From Oscheius tipulae (taxonomy: Eukaryota > Nematoda > Chromadorea > Rhabditida > Rhabditidae), in contig JASJZH010000006.1 of assembly GCA_037178975.1 (NCBI GenBank), forward strand, positions 1,240,001-1,304,000: DNA of 64,000 nucleotides, written 5' to 3'. Under the pieces are notes generated by a model that saw nothing but the letters and a program-made list of their open reading frames with translations, searched no databases and was not told where the DNA came from. Made by a program: the position numbers and the translations under genes. Shown in pieces: positions 48,912-60,600 of the stretch (position 1 is the stretch's first letter; each line of letters starts with the position of its first letter).

Positions 48912-51841
48912 ATGGTGTTCCCCCGCTTCGTTGCCGAACAGGAAGACCCCGAGCTGATTGCCGAACGTGAACTGGCGGAGCTCGAGGGAACCAACACGAC
49001 CGTCCCTGCTGCTGTTCTTCGTGCTAAGGACGCTTCTCGCGCCAAGCAAGCTGCCGCCGTAGCTGCTTCGAAGACCGGCCGTGATTCGGTCGACGGCGAA
49101 GAACATCGTCCTATGGACCGTTCCAGCCTCTCTTCCATTTCCAATTCATCGGGTTGGAATTTCGGATTTTGTTTGCAACATACATTTCAGCTTCTCTCGA
49201 CACGGTTGCTTCGTCGACTGCCTGCAACTCTACCGGGATCAGGGCTCCGAAAGAAGCCAAGGCTGATCGCAAGAGACGAACCAGGGGAGTGAGTGGATGC
49301 TCGATCAAGAAAGATGGTGGCCGCTTTGACATGGGTTTCGAAAATCTGGAAGACGTGGACTACGAAGACTACGACGAGGACGATTTCTATGGAAAAGACG
49401 TCTATGGAGACGACGAGTTCGAACCTGTTTCGGAGCCTATTCAAGGACAACTGAAGACGTCGGAAAAAAAGTAAGTGACCTACTAATTTTTGAAAACTAG
49501 CAACATTATCTTTTGTCTCGGATGATATGTACTAATTCTTGTCAATCGAAAATTATCTGTCTGTTGAGGATGTAAGCTAAAATAGTAGGTTTTCTATTCC
49601 TGTTGCACCCTTTCTTAAAAGGCCATCTATTTACAGAGACGAAAACTGCTATTATGTGTCTTCCAACATTCTACAAATTTACATTTTTACACTTCAAATT
49701 GTAGAGCTCCTTCGGAGTCTGCGGAAGCTACAAGTGAACTGTGGCTGGATGCCATCCAGACGGCCGTCGTCGACCAGCCAAAATACTACTTTCCTCTCTT
49801 CGAAAGACTCTTGAAAGAAGAAAAGTGCGAACTGTCCGTGATTCGCAGGCTAGCAAAAGAGATCCAAAGATTCTACAACACGGTAAGCTGTTTTTCAATT
49901 CATTCACAGCCAAAATTCCAGAGGCTCGAGACGGTTCTCGTTGGGGACGTCTTTTCTGAATACAAGATTATGGAGCTTATAAGAAGGCTACTGGAAGAGG
50001 ACGCCATCAAAAAGTACTCGATCAGCGCCTATCTGGATATGGCTGTGATGTAAGACTTTTTGAGTCTGATCTACGAAACTTCTGTTTAGACGCCCTCACG
50101 AGTACATCGACCACGTTCAGGAGCTGTTCGCATGGACAATGATGGAAATCGACAGATTCAACCATTATGGAAAGGTCGATCTTTACACAGGTAAGCTTTA
50201 TTTGGATCTTCCCTTCATACAGCGCACTCACCGAATCAAACAGTTGAAATAATGACAAATTCTCATTTGTCATATATTATGGATGTTTCTGAGCGGGTAT
50301 CTTTATTTTATTATACTATTTTTTGTTGTTGGAAACTTGGTCCAGTAGACAGTCAAATGACTGAAGCAATAAGAAATTATACAAAGTTAGTAAAGGGATC
50401 AAAGGCTCTGAAAACTCTTGAAAACCAGTGATTCATTGTTGTTTTGATTGTTTTTGTCGTTTGCCACTCTTGAATCACTCTTGTTTTCACTTCTGTATTG
50501 ACACGTCCATAATGATGAAAATGTATCGACAAATTTCAGTGACAAATGAACCGTTGCAAAAAGAAAAAAAAACGGAAAGTGGAAAATAGGAGGTTTCAGA
50601 GATCCCAAAAGAAGCCAAGAAGCTCGCCACTGAGCTGGTCATCGAGAACAGTGTAGGAGAAATTGCTCATCTCATCCAAGACATCTTGCCCTGCTTCCAT
50701 GCCTCCTTTGTCTTTGAAGTAAGTATTTGCTTTTTTAGTTTTACTAAAACCTTGTTTACGCAATTCTCTGTACTTCTCTTATCAAATATCCGATAAGAGA
50801 GCAAGCAGGCTAAACATTAATCAGCTGAGCGGTCAAGTAGCAGATTCTGTTATGACAAATGACCGAATGATACTTCCTAAACAACAATCTGTCCATCTTC
50901 TTTGAGTCTAATGACCTTAAAGGAACAGCCCATCCACACGATGCACTAGCCAGATTATTGCGTGCGTCTTTTTGAGATAGGGAAAACATACGATTATAAC
51001 CATAAAAAATTGGGTAACCAACTCATTTTTAGTGCTTCTCGCAAGGGATCTTGACCATGAACATGAACAAAATCTACTACTGTGTGCAGGCGACATCCGA
51101 GCTCTATGATGCCTCTATAATTTCAAAAGAGAGCATTCTTCTTGGACTTCACCGACTGGTCAGAGAGGTACCGGAATTGGAGGTGAACAAAGCTTTTTTT
51201 AAGTAGAGTTTCATCTTTTTCAGAAAGATCTACCATGTGCCAAGAGCATGGTGCACTTGGTCTTCTCCTACGCTACTACTATGCTTCCGGTCACTGAAGA
51301 TGACAAGGAGGATCTTGAGCCGTAAGTTGTTACCTGTTCATTTGGTCCGTTTAACTTTTTTTTTTTAAAAATGTTGGAATTAGATACTGAATGTGAAGGA
51401 TTTATAGCCCTTTTCGGCACTAATGGCTCAGAACACAAAAGTTTGCCCACAGCTGTCTGTATTCTATGCGGAATTGAAACTGTGTCATCTTGACCAACAC
51501 TTTTTTGAAAACGCTTTTCAGCTTAAATGAGTGTAACATTTTCCTTCAAAGGTGCAAAACCATGTGGTGGTGCGCAACAATTAGATAGATTGAAAAACTG
51601 AATTTGTTGTTTGACAATTCACCGAACATAAGGAATGACTATAAAACAGATTCTTTTCAGACCACAGCACATGCTCTACGCCAATCTCTCCAACGGCGGA
51701 CATCTGGAAGTGTGCGAGCCTCCGAAAGGAATGGGACGTCTCTCTTCTCAAACCTTCTTGATGCTCGAAGGCGATTGGCCTGCACCGGCTGAGAAGGCCT
51801 ACGTCAGCCCTCCCATTAGTGACGACGAGTCCGGATTCTAG
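48912..51841 (+). CDS. PDCD4-like MA3-domain protein
   Basis: Probably a homologue of programmed cell death 4, which binds the helicase eIF4A and represses translation initiation. Exons are 48912-49152, 49191-49470, 49705-49882, 49922-50049, 50090-50190, 50600-50718, 51033-51182, 51224-51321 and 51661-51841 (491 residues, near the 469 of human PDCD4; all phases match). Residues 1-170 are low-complexity and charged, with SSLSSISNSS, a basic KADRKRRTRG followed by a GG segment, then an acidic stretch (VDYEDYDEDDFYG), in the same order as in PDCD4. Residues about 315-435 fit an MA3 domain: LIQDILPCFHASFVFE, IISKESILLGLHRL, VPELEKDLPCAKSMV. Residues about 175-305 are a second helical repeat that would be the first MA3 domain but is more divergent. 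Nuclear and cytoplasmic location is inferred from the family. Confidence 0.68.
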
Positions 51842-52837
51842 ACGCTAGATCTAGATAGTTTCTATGACCCTTTCGGGTAGAAAACTTGTAATTAGTCTTG
51901 TATAGAGCCCCACACAATACCTGTTGATTTCAAATTTCGGTTACTTCAGTGCCTAGTTTAGAAACCTCTACATCCATGACTTGAACGTATATAGTCCCTA
52001 ACTGTTAAAACAATACATACTCACGGGCCCTCCACTGATCTATGCGGTAGTTTGCCTTTTTGTTATTCTCCTTCCCCCTCTCCTTTAAGCTTCATCTTAT
52101 CCCGGCTAATGTAAATTTGTGCAATCGTAGTAAAATTTCGACCGGTCAATGTAAAGTTTACAAAAAGCTGCATGATTCTCTTAAAATATGCAATATGTCT
52201 TGATACTAATTCATATCATGGACCATTAGCAATACTCAATGTATTGGTTAAGATTGGAAGAAATTCTATAAAACTAGATAAATCTCTTAATGCAGCTTCA
52301 TCTTGTGGATATAAGAGCGGAAGAAACTCTTGCCTGTGAAATTACGTTAACTATCATATTAACTCTCTTAACTATCAACATTCTCCCTCGGCTTGCGAGT
52401 GTTTCCATGACCTCAAACCGAAACTGACAACTAAATTCCTCGGAGTAAGACTTCTTGCTGCTCCCTTGGAGCTTTCAAAAATTGCGTCTGCCACCCATGT
52501 TTCAGGGGGCAGCGCGGGCAATTGGGAAAAGTTTTCAACCAGCAATAAACGCACCTCAGCAGAGCTTCATAGGTCACGTTATCGCCTCTGCGCAAAGCTA
52601 ACTCGGTCGCCGCTTGGCGGGCTATTACTCAGTTGCGGGTGACGAGATGATACGGGGGCGAATGAAGAACGCCAGGGAGAGATGTGACCGAATGCGACTA
52701 GCTAATTCGAATTCGCGCCTAATTTCAGTTTTACGCTCTCAAATCATATCGTTAAGATGATCCAGGGGGTCTCCTTTCAATTCCATCTAGCCTGACGACC
52801 ATTTAACAATTCATGTAGCGGAAAATAGTATCACAAC
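51842..52837. other. 1-kb spacer with a GC-rich non-coding block
   Basis: The first part is the 3' region of the PDCD4-like gene. The block 52380-52720 is clearly richer in GC than its surroundings and contains GCCGCTTGGCGGGC and other short self-complementary pieces, yet has no long open frame on either strand. It might be a structured RNA or a fossil repeat; I cannot name it. Confidence 0.4.
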
Positions 52838-53122
52838 CTAGAACAGAGTGTCGTCTTCCAGCTTAATTTCTCCAGTAAAGTTAGCCGTCGACTCGGATAC
52901 GATTGAAGTCAAGACGTACGACTCGGATTCATCAGGGACACTAAAATTTCCCAGCTTTCTATATCTCGCTGCCGGTCTCACTATGTGCAGATGGTGAAAA
53001 TCAGGAAACCGGCAAAGAAGACCACACCCCGACAGCAAACAGAATGTTCCAGGTGTAGCCCACGACAGACATTGATGAGTAGTAGATATCGAAGAGGGGC
53101 TGCTGTGTTGCAAAGAGATCAC
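52838..53122 (-). pseudogene. C-terminal fragment of a multi-pass transporter-like protein
   Basis: After a plausible acceptor (TTTGCAACACAG) the minus strand reads QPLFDIYYSSMSVVGY then WNILFAVGV, a pattern seen near the last helices of sodium-coupled SLC5-type transporters. The membrane helix then continues only in another frame (GVVFFAGFLIFTICT), and the hydrophilic tail (SVPDESESYVLTS, ending KLEDDTLF) in yet another. No upstream exons exist between this piece and the esterase gene, whose own 3' end lies about 300 bp away. I read it as a truncated host-gene remnant with at least one frameshift, though an unusual intron cannot be excluded. Family assignment is weak. Confidence 0.3.
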
Positions 53123-53416
53123 AGAACAACGATCAGAGTAGCAGATGAGTCATAATCACATCATCGCACTATAATTGTGTTTATATCAGGAGTGTTAACT
53201 GAATATTGCAAGTTTATTAGCACTGTTTTCGGAAGTTGTGAGCCGCTCTAAGCTTTTAGCGTTTAACCATATACCTATGTCAATAACCGAGAGTCGTTCT
53301 CAGAAACCTTCTTACTGCGTGCTCTCTTGCAATTATCAACTCGTTCACGAAGTTATGAGTGATCTTTATTACAACCGTAATATTTTATTATGGAACTATA
53401 CACCAGCCGGCAGCGC

Positions 53417-55364
53417 TCAGTTCCTCTTGACATTGGCTGTGGCAGTCAGGAAGCCCATATCGAAGCCAAGATCGTCAAGACTTTTGATGAAGTAGTACGA
53501 GTCCATGAAGTAGCCGTTCTTGACCTCTCCATCTCCCTTGAAAACGTAGTAGTCCATGTTGCATCCGACCTGAGGCCATTGCTTACCAGGAATGATGGGT
53601 CTTCTGCAAATAGGTTTCTTTCCCGTTATTGATTTATCACTCACCCATACTTAGTGAAAGATCCGATGGCAGCAACAAGTTGATCGTGAACTTTTCCGTC
53701 AACAGTTCCGTTCATCTGATAGGGTCCCATGTTGAAGAGATCGAACATGTAGGCGTACTCGTTTGTGTGAACAGATCCCCAAGCCTGCTGATAGTTCATT
53801 CCTCGGACCTGGTAGATGATCTGATTGAATTGCTCGAACTCATAGGCCCAGATCGGCCATTGCTTCTCTCTTCTGGCCAAAATTCCTTCAACAGTAGGCT
53901 TGTAGAAATAGATCTCGTTTGTCCACTGAATTAGGTTGATTAGTCAAGAATATTTTGGGACAAACTCTGAGATACTGAGCAATGCTGTCTCCAACAGACT
54001 GTCCGGGAGGAGCGTAACGTCCAACCATGGCGTTGACAGCTTGATCGTGGTTGGCACCGAACCACTCAGGACGAATCAGACTCTAGAAGGACAATGTTAG
54101 TATTTTACCATTTACTTAACTCACTCTGATCCAAGACTCGAGAACATCACGAGTGAAGTTTTCTTGACTAGGGATAGGAATGGACATGTTTTGGATAAAG
54201 GGAGAGTATCCCAAAACACCAAAGTATCCAGTATCTTTGTCTCCAGCCCCGACAATGACCGGTTTGCGAGGAGCAGTCTTGGCCAAGATGTACGGAGAAT
54301 CTTCCAGGAAACCTCCAGGTCCATCGATGACTGGTCCCCATTTGATGGTGTCAAGTCCGAACGGCACAGTGTATCCAATGTCGTTTACTCCTTGATAAAT
54401 TTCGGCTACACTCTTTCCCTTGAGACAGGTCTTCAAGGCTGCTCCCGTCATACGAGTCCCGTCGGAATTCGTGCAACTGATCTCGTTAATGTATTCAAGA
54501 GAGTTATCCACGGTGGTTGTTCCAACTCCCCAGTAGGAGAAAGCACTGCCAGACATTTCAATAGCTCCAGCGATCATGTTGCGGGACTGAGTAGAAAGAA
54601 CCAGTTCGGCAGCAGCACAACCTCCAGCAGATAGTCCCCAAGCGGTGATCTTCTTCGGGTTTCCTCCAAAACGGTCAATGTTTTTATACAGCCATCTGAT
54701 GGCCTCAACCTGATCCCAGGATCCGTAGTTTCCGGGCAGATCACTGTCTCCGGTGGAAAGATATCCGTAGATTCCGAGACGGTATTGGATTGTGACGACG
54801 ATAATGTCTTGGGGAATGTAGTTGTCAGCGAATCCCGTGTAGCCGAAGAGATTGGAGGATCCGATCTCGTAGCCACCTCCATGGATCCAGACAAGCACAG
54901 GAAGTTTCTTTCCAGGGAACTGAAAAGGAAACTTAGGGATTCTCATACGGTCCTGAGGAGTCTACATTTGTATCTCGAACCTCGCGAACACGATAAAGTT
55001 TGAAAATGTTAAAACTCACAGCGTTGGCGGGTTTAACAATGTTCAAGAAGAGACAATCCTCGGAGGCGATGAATCCAGTCGGCACGGCGAGGTTGGTGTG
55101 AGGATGGCAGATGTATCCGAACTTGGTCGCATTGAAAACATCATTGTGACGTCCAATTGGTACGGGCTTCTCGAAACGAAGATTTCCTACAGGAGGTTTC
55201 ACATATGGGATTCCCAAGTAGACATGAGCCAGACTGCCTCCCTTGGTAGTGTATTCAAATCCTCTGTACGATCCAAGCTGAGTGGACACCAGAGGGTGGG
55301 AATTGGGGAAGTAGAAAGCTGAAGCAGTCAAGGCCAAAGCCAAGAGGACCAAGTTGCGGAGCAT
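53417..55364 (-). CDS. secreted type-B carboxylesterase
   Basis: An alpha/beta-hydrolase of the carboxylesterase/cholinesterase family, probably secreted or lysosomal in the gut. Exons are 55364-55020, 54919-54125, 54082-53966, 53925-53645 and 53603-53417 (574 residues, all phases match). It starts with a signal peptide (MLRNLVLLALALTASA). Motifs in order are EDCLFLNI, the oxyanion-hole loop WIHGGGYEIG, the nucleophile elbow GLSAGG with Ser at 54629-54631 (usual form GESAGG), and the catalytic His in GSVHTNEYAYMF (codon 53767-53769). Where relatives have the acidic residue in a DEG motif, this protein has GDKDTGYF. The triad acid is thus not the usual Glu; the neighbouring Asp may replace it. 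Low intron density and even codon use suggest good expression. Esterase activity is likely but not certain. Confidence 0.92.
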
Positions 55365-55802
55365 TCCTGAAAAAATTGTGGTTAGTTAAAAAATATTGCG
55401 AAAAAGCTAGAAGCCACAAAGAACTATGCTACTCAGCTCATACCATCTGCCTTTTAAGGAGCTGGCGGGTTCAAGAATCGCGTTTTATCTGTCCTCGATT
55501 AATGACAAGGGTAAACATTCTCTGACCAGAAAAAGTTTACCTTCCTATTCAGAAAACGCCAGACGACATTTATGTACCATAAATGAAACATGACAGCATT
55601 TTTGTTCTAGTTGGTTGTGGCCAGAAGAGTCGAAAGAACATCTATGTCTCCAAGTAAGCAATTATCAAGATCGAAACTGTCAAATGAAAAAGAAAAGGTT
55701 AATACTTCGGCATTATGAGGAAACTTGTTTTTGTACCTTTTTTGAGGTATTACATATTCAATGGGTTTCCCATCTGTAGCATTTTTCGCATGAATTTTGA
55801 AG

Positions 55803-55847
55803 AACAAGTTAGGCCGCCGCCCCTTCGGGGCGGTAGCCTAACTTGTT
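55803..55847. repeat. 45-nt near-perfect hairpin with GC-rich tip
   Basis: AACAAGTTAGGC (55803-55814) pairs exactly with GCCTAACTTGTT (55836-55847). After one mismatch and one G-T pair, CCGCCCC pairs with GGGCGG and one further G around the tip TTC/TTCG. The stem is very stable for a 40% GC genome. It may be a foldback element, a structured RNA or a cruciform; there is no evidence of transcription here. Confidence 0.85.
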
Positions 55848-56235
55848 GCGCACCTTGAGGCATATCTACCTTTTCCTTTCCCCAGCAAAAACGATTGCTA
55901 ATGACCATTTCTAATCAGTGAAACTCACTTCCCACTCTTTGACTCCACTTTCTATCCCTCAAACCCACTTCCCTTTCACTCTTTGAACCCATTTTTCCGA
56001 TTTCTCGACCCAACTGCCTGTCCAACTATTGCTATCGTCCCTTGGGGCTCATTGCCAGTAATAATCCGATTCTTTCAAAACTGCTCGATTTCTACTTCCT
56101 TCTGTCCAACTGTCGTGACCCTTTCCTCCCACTTCAACCTGTCCGCATTCCCTTCAATCGAGGTACCGTGACAGGAGCAACGTCCTCCCAACGAAGCTAT
56201 CTCCCAAACTGACTCGATTTGGCTTGACTTGCAAA

Positions 56236-56271
56236 CAATTAGTGTGCGCACAAAATAGTGCACACTAATTG
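56236..56271. repeat. 36-nt hairpin
   Basis: CAATTAGTGTG (56236-56246) pairs exactly with CACACTAATTG (56261-56271), extended by CAC/GTG after a two-base bulge, with an AAAATA loop. It lies about 400 bp from the GC-rich hairpin. Confidence 0.8.
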
Positions 56272-56286
56272 GCAATATTGGCTTCA

Positions 56287-56306
56287 GACAGACAGACAGA
56301 CAGACA
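56287..56306 (+). repeat. GACA microsatellite
   Basis: Five uninterrupted GACA units followed by GAGA. Confidence 0.95.
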
Positions 56307-57616
56307 GAGACGCGAGGACAATTTAAAATAGATTTAAAAAGTACGCAAAAGTACGTCAAAGAGTTTTTCTGCCGCCTTAGCACATCGGAAACTCCCAAAT
56401 ATCAACCGCCTATCCCTAGTTGACAGCTGTATTACAACTGATGACCCCCGAGTTACTTGCAGAGATTATTTCCAACTTTCACATTTCGACACCAGAACAT
56501 TTTCCCGTTTATAAAGGTTTTCACTGTCAGGCAGTTTTTATTCACTGATCGATAGATCGTGGCACGACAGCTTCGATTGTAAAGGATTGCTTTGGGGTTT
56601 GATCAGATATCAAACGAAGGTCTAGAAGTCAAACACGATCTTTCCAAGAGGTACAGACTATCGAATACCAGACAGATGTTGTGTTATCGCTGCATGCTGC
56701 ACGCAAAAAAGCGATCTGGTCACATAGCACAAACTTTTATCACTGAGGGGGAAAAAGCGAGTTCAAGAGAATAAAGAACCAAAATCTTTTTTCTACTGTC
56801 TTGTGATTTTTTCAATGATCTCGCTCTACAACAGAGCAGCTCGCTTCGCCAACATCAAACTTTTCCGCTTCTTTTGCATCAAAAGAAGCAAAACAAACTC
56901 CCAGGTCTTAGTCAGGAAGCGTCCTAGAAATGGAAACATCTTTGATGTTTCCTTTATCTTTATTGCATTTACGATGGGATCAAAAGTGCGTATTATCCAT
57001 GACATGCAAAAACATGGAAATGGTTGAAGACTATATTGTTCATCCCCTTCGAAATTGTCTGATAAAGCCAACACCCTTTCTCTTAAAAAAAACAACTCCA
57101 TTTTTACAGCTCCAGAGCGGTATTCGGCTGCCTGCACATGATCCTTCATCCCGTTTTCTCTTCTACGACAATCCTTCTGATGTTTGACACAACGATGTGG
57201 CATAGCGCATCGTGTCAGCCTCTAGGCTCTCCTAACCGACACGGTCATCCCGTTCGTCTTATCAGTTCCTACCAGAATTCGTAGACAAGAGTTCATCATT
57301 ATCAGTCTCTGATAGACTAGAGCAAGAGAACATATCTAGCCAAATTTTTTTTTTACACGTACTAAGCCTAACAGAGAGGACACGTGAAATGAACCAGTGT
57401 TTTAGTGCGAGACCATAGGGAAAACCGAAATAACAAGGAAAACATACTACGAGTAATACTGAAATAGTAGACAAACAAGCTAGACGATAAGAGATGTTAC
57501 CTGTGGGGCATGACACTAAAAAGGAGACAACTAGTGGTACCGGATATAAGAAGCCCCGAAATCTGTGAAGTAAAGTAAAACAGTTTTGGATACTTGTGCA
57601 GCAGTAAAGCTAAAAG

Positions 57617-60600
57617 TTAGGACTTTCTTCGAGAAGATTGACGCGTAGGAGTTTCGATACGGAGACGACGCCTGAAAATAGAAATGTGAAAATGACCAGA
57701 GTGTGAAACAGAGCCAACAGCAACTGCGCTAAATCCTCATATCAAAGAGTACTAACTTTTTTCTTGAAGGCTCATCGTCGGGTGACGCCTCCTCGAATTT
57801 GGCCTGAGCAGCTCTTCTAGGCCTCATCTTTCTTCCTTTCTTCTCTTCTGATGCTTCCGGTGTCGGAGTATCAGGGGAAACAGTGGCCTTCTGCTCTCCG
57901 TCTTTATTGCTTGGCGGCGTTATATTAATGTCCTGATCCGACTTGGTGCTTCCAAGACTTTCAGCAACTGACCTTGGTGAACTGGGCTCGCTAACATCTA
58001 TCTGCAAAAACGTAAGCTGAAAAGAACTACTCAAAATACCTCAGATTTAGCACGACTAGGAGCTCGGCTTGGGGGTTTTTTCTGTTTCGTACCATGCTTT
58101 GGCGCATAGGCAGTGTTACTGTTACGACGAGGACGACCCTTCTTTCTTTTTGGAAGTGCTTCAGGGATCGCTTCTTCTTCTTCTGGAAAAAGTTGGTCAA
58201 AATAAATTTTCGATGCGCTAGAACAGGAAAATGAGCAATTTTAAAACCAGAGGCTTTTGTATTTCAACAGTCCAAAACACTATTAAACTGTTTAAGATGG
58301 AAAACTGAATGAAGAACTTTATATACCTGGATCTGGAGTTCCTCTCGGCGAAAAATCTACGAAGTTCAAAACTTGAGTGCTGCGACGTGGAGCCTTTCTC
58401 AGTCCAATCGGAGCATCAGGATTAGCGTCAGGCTTTGGCTCTTCTGGTTGTTTCTGTAAAACCATGTTAGAAGCCAAATAGTGATTAAGGCTTACCTGTT
58501 CTAAAATAGCCTTGGTCACATCCTCGTAAACGTATCCTTTCATACCTTTTGTCTTTTTGGGCTTGGTCTCCTTTGTTTCTTCAGGTTGGACCGTTTCATT
58601 GGGTACTTCTTCCTTCACGACTTCTTTGGTTTTAGCTTCAGCTTCGGACAGTTTCTTGGCCTTCTTTCTCTCCTAAAACATGACAAATAGGTTAGAATAG
58701 TTTCCATTGCTGCCAGAATTTGTCTTCCTGTCTGTCATTCTGTGACTTGTTCATACCCATGCATGTGTACAGCCTTGTGTTTTACTGACTTTTATCTTCT
58801 TCCGATCTTCCTGTTCAGACATGCATGCTGTTTCCAAGTCAGACCCGAAGGTATCGTGCTTGTACAGTTTAGCGTTTTGTGGTTTAGGGGCATACTCACT
58901 TGACTGGCATGAAGAATCGCTTTGAGAGCATTCGTAGTAGAAGCGGACGGAGCAGGAATGAAGAGGCCTCCATGTGGGTGCGCTGTTTTCGGCTTCTTTC
59001 TCTCTTTTGAGGACTGAGATTCGGCTCGACCGCTCTTCTTCGAAGCATTGCTTTTGGCGGATGAGGTGCTTGCACTCCGTTCAACTTTTTTGGGAGATGG
59101 AGTTGGACCAACAAATCCAGGTGGCCTAGGCAAGTTCTTCGAGAATGGGCGACCTCGTTTTTTCTGAAAAAAATGTTTTTTTGAGAAAACCTTTCACTTT
59201 CTGAACTAAGTGAAATAGAGAATATAGTAAAACTCACCGGTACTGCTCCTGGGATGGGAGCCTTTTTGGGTATAGCCGAAGAGCCACTCTTCTTTTTGCC
59301 CTAAAAACCAAGTCATGAAATACTGTTTGTATGAAGATAATATTGAGTTCCGAAACATGCAAAAATATATAAACGACTTACCGATCCTGCTTTGCTGGGT
59401 GGCAGAAAGATGCCTGCAGCCTCCATTTCCTTCCGTCTCTTTTCCGCATCTAATCGTCTTTTGCTCGCTGTCTGCAGTCGTCTAATGTAGTTTCTCTGGT
59501 GGTGACACAATCTGCGAGCGAGTAGCCTGAATTTACTGTCTGAGAAAGTCTTTGAATAGTCTCCCACTTTCTTTCTTCGCCTGTGACCAGTAGTTTTCCC
59601 GAAATGCGCGAGACTTCATCCACCATTGCCGCGTTCGACTGAAAGATTAAAAACTTAAGACCGAAAGGATCTCTCACATAGAGAATAGATGTCAAGCCAT
59701 CACGCATGACCTTCAGTTTGCATGCGAAATGCTCCTCCAGGGCTGCTTCAACTTCGTAGACCTGATGTTCCATAAAGTTGATCTCTTCCATTCTCTCGTT
59801 CTCCGTAAAAAGCAAGAAGGCTTGAAAAAGGTTCTTCTTCCATTCATACTCGGCCAGAATCTGAAACATTTTGAATTCTAACTGTAACTAGTTTACATGT
59901 TTGAAAATCAGTTAACAACTTTAGATGTACTGTCTCTACAATTATTATGACAAACCTCGGGATCAGGATTTTGCAGCACAGAATGGGGAATCTCGATTCC
60001 GCAGTTGACATCCTCCACATCTATCTCCTGGCTAATATCGACGCCATGTTCATCTCGAAGACGAACTATTTCCTCTCCAGACATTAGTTCTCCAGGACTT
60101 TCGAGCATCTGATACAGGGCGTCCGTAGGAATGTCGCTGTACATCTCACAAAGCTCCAGATTTTCCATCTGAAAACTGCAAGTTACCATATCCTGTAACG
60201 CATCACCTCGCTCAGAAGTGCATCCAGTTGTTCATCATCTCCAGCCAGAACCGCCTTTTCGATCAAGTGACCGTACTTTTCTGTATGTTTCTCATCGCAG
60301 AGGAGATTAATGATTGCCTCATCAACTTCCTGTTGATCAGGCGTAGGAATTACATGAAAGTTGCCATAATCATCCACGAAATACATCGGTTCTTCAGAGT
60401 CCGACAGAGTCTCTGGCTCGATTCCAGTCGTAAAGCTATTAGATCTTCTACCCTTTTGTTGCGGCTCCTCAGGAAGCATCTCACTGGTAGCGTAATGTTC
60501 TTTTCCAGTCTCCTCAGAAATGGGTCGATCTGGGCGACGAAAAGGTTCCATGGGAATAAAACCCTCAGAACTGAAAAAGCTGTCGAGATCCGTGTACCAT

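Larger units (their letters stand above)
55365..57616. other. 2.2-kb intergenic region with two hairpins and a short tandem repeat
   Basis: Upstream of the esterase and downstream of the AT-hook gene. It contains the hairpins at 55803-55847 and 56236-56271, a GACA microsatellite at 56287-56306, and a pyrimidine-rich stretch with repeated CCCACTT and CTCTTTGA words (55915-56000). The minus-strand frames at 56075-56398 and 56826-57203 have no known motif and no consistent splice sites. Confidence 0.55.

Noticed and set aside
56075-56398. 107-codon minus-strand frame
   Set aside because: It owes its length to the GACA tract and a pyrimidine-rich stretch and shows no domain.
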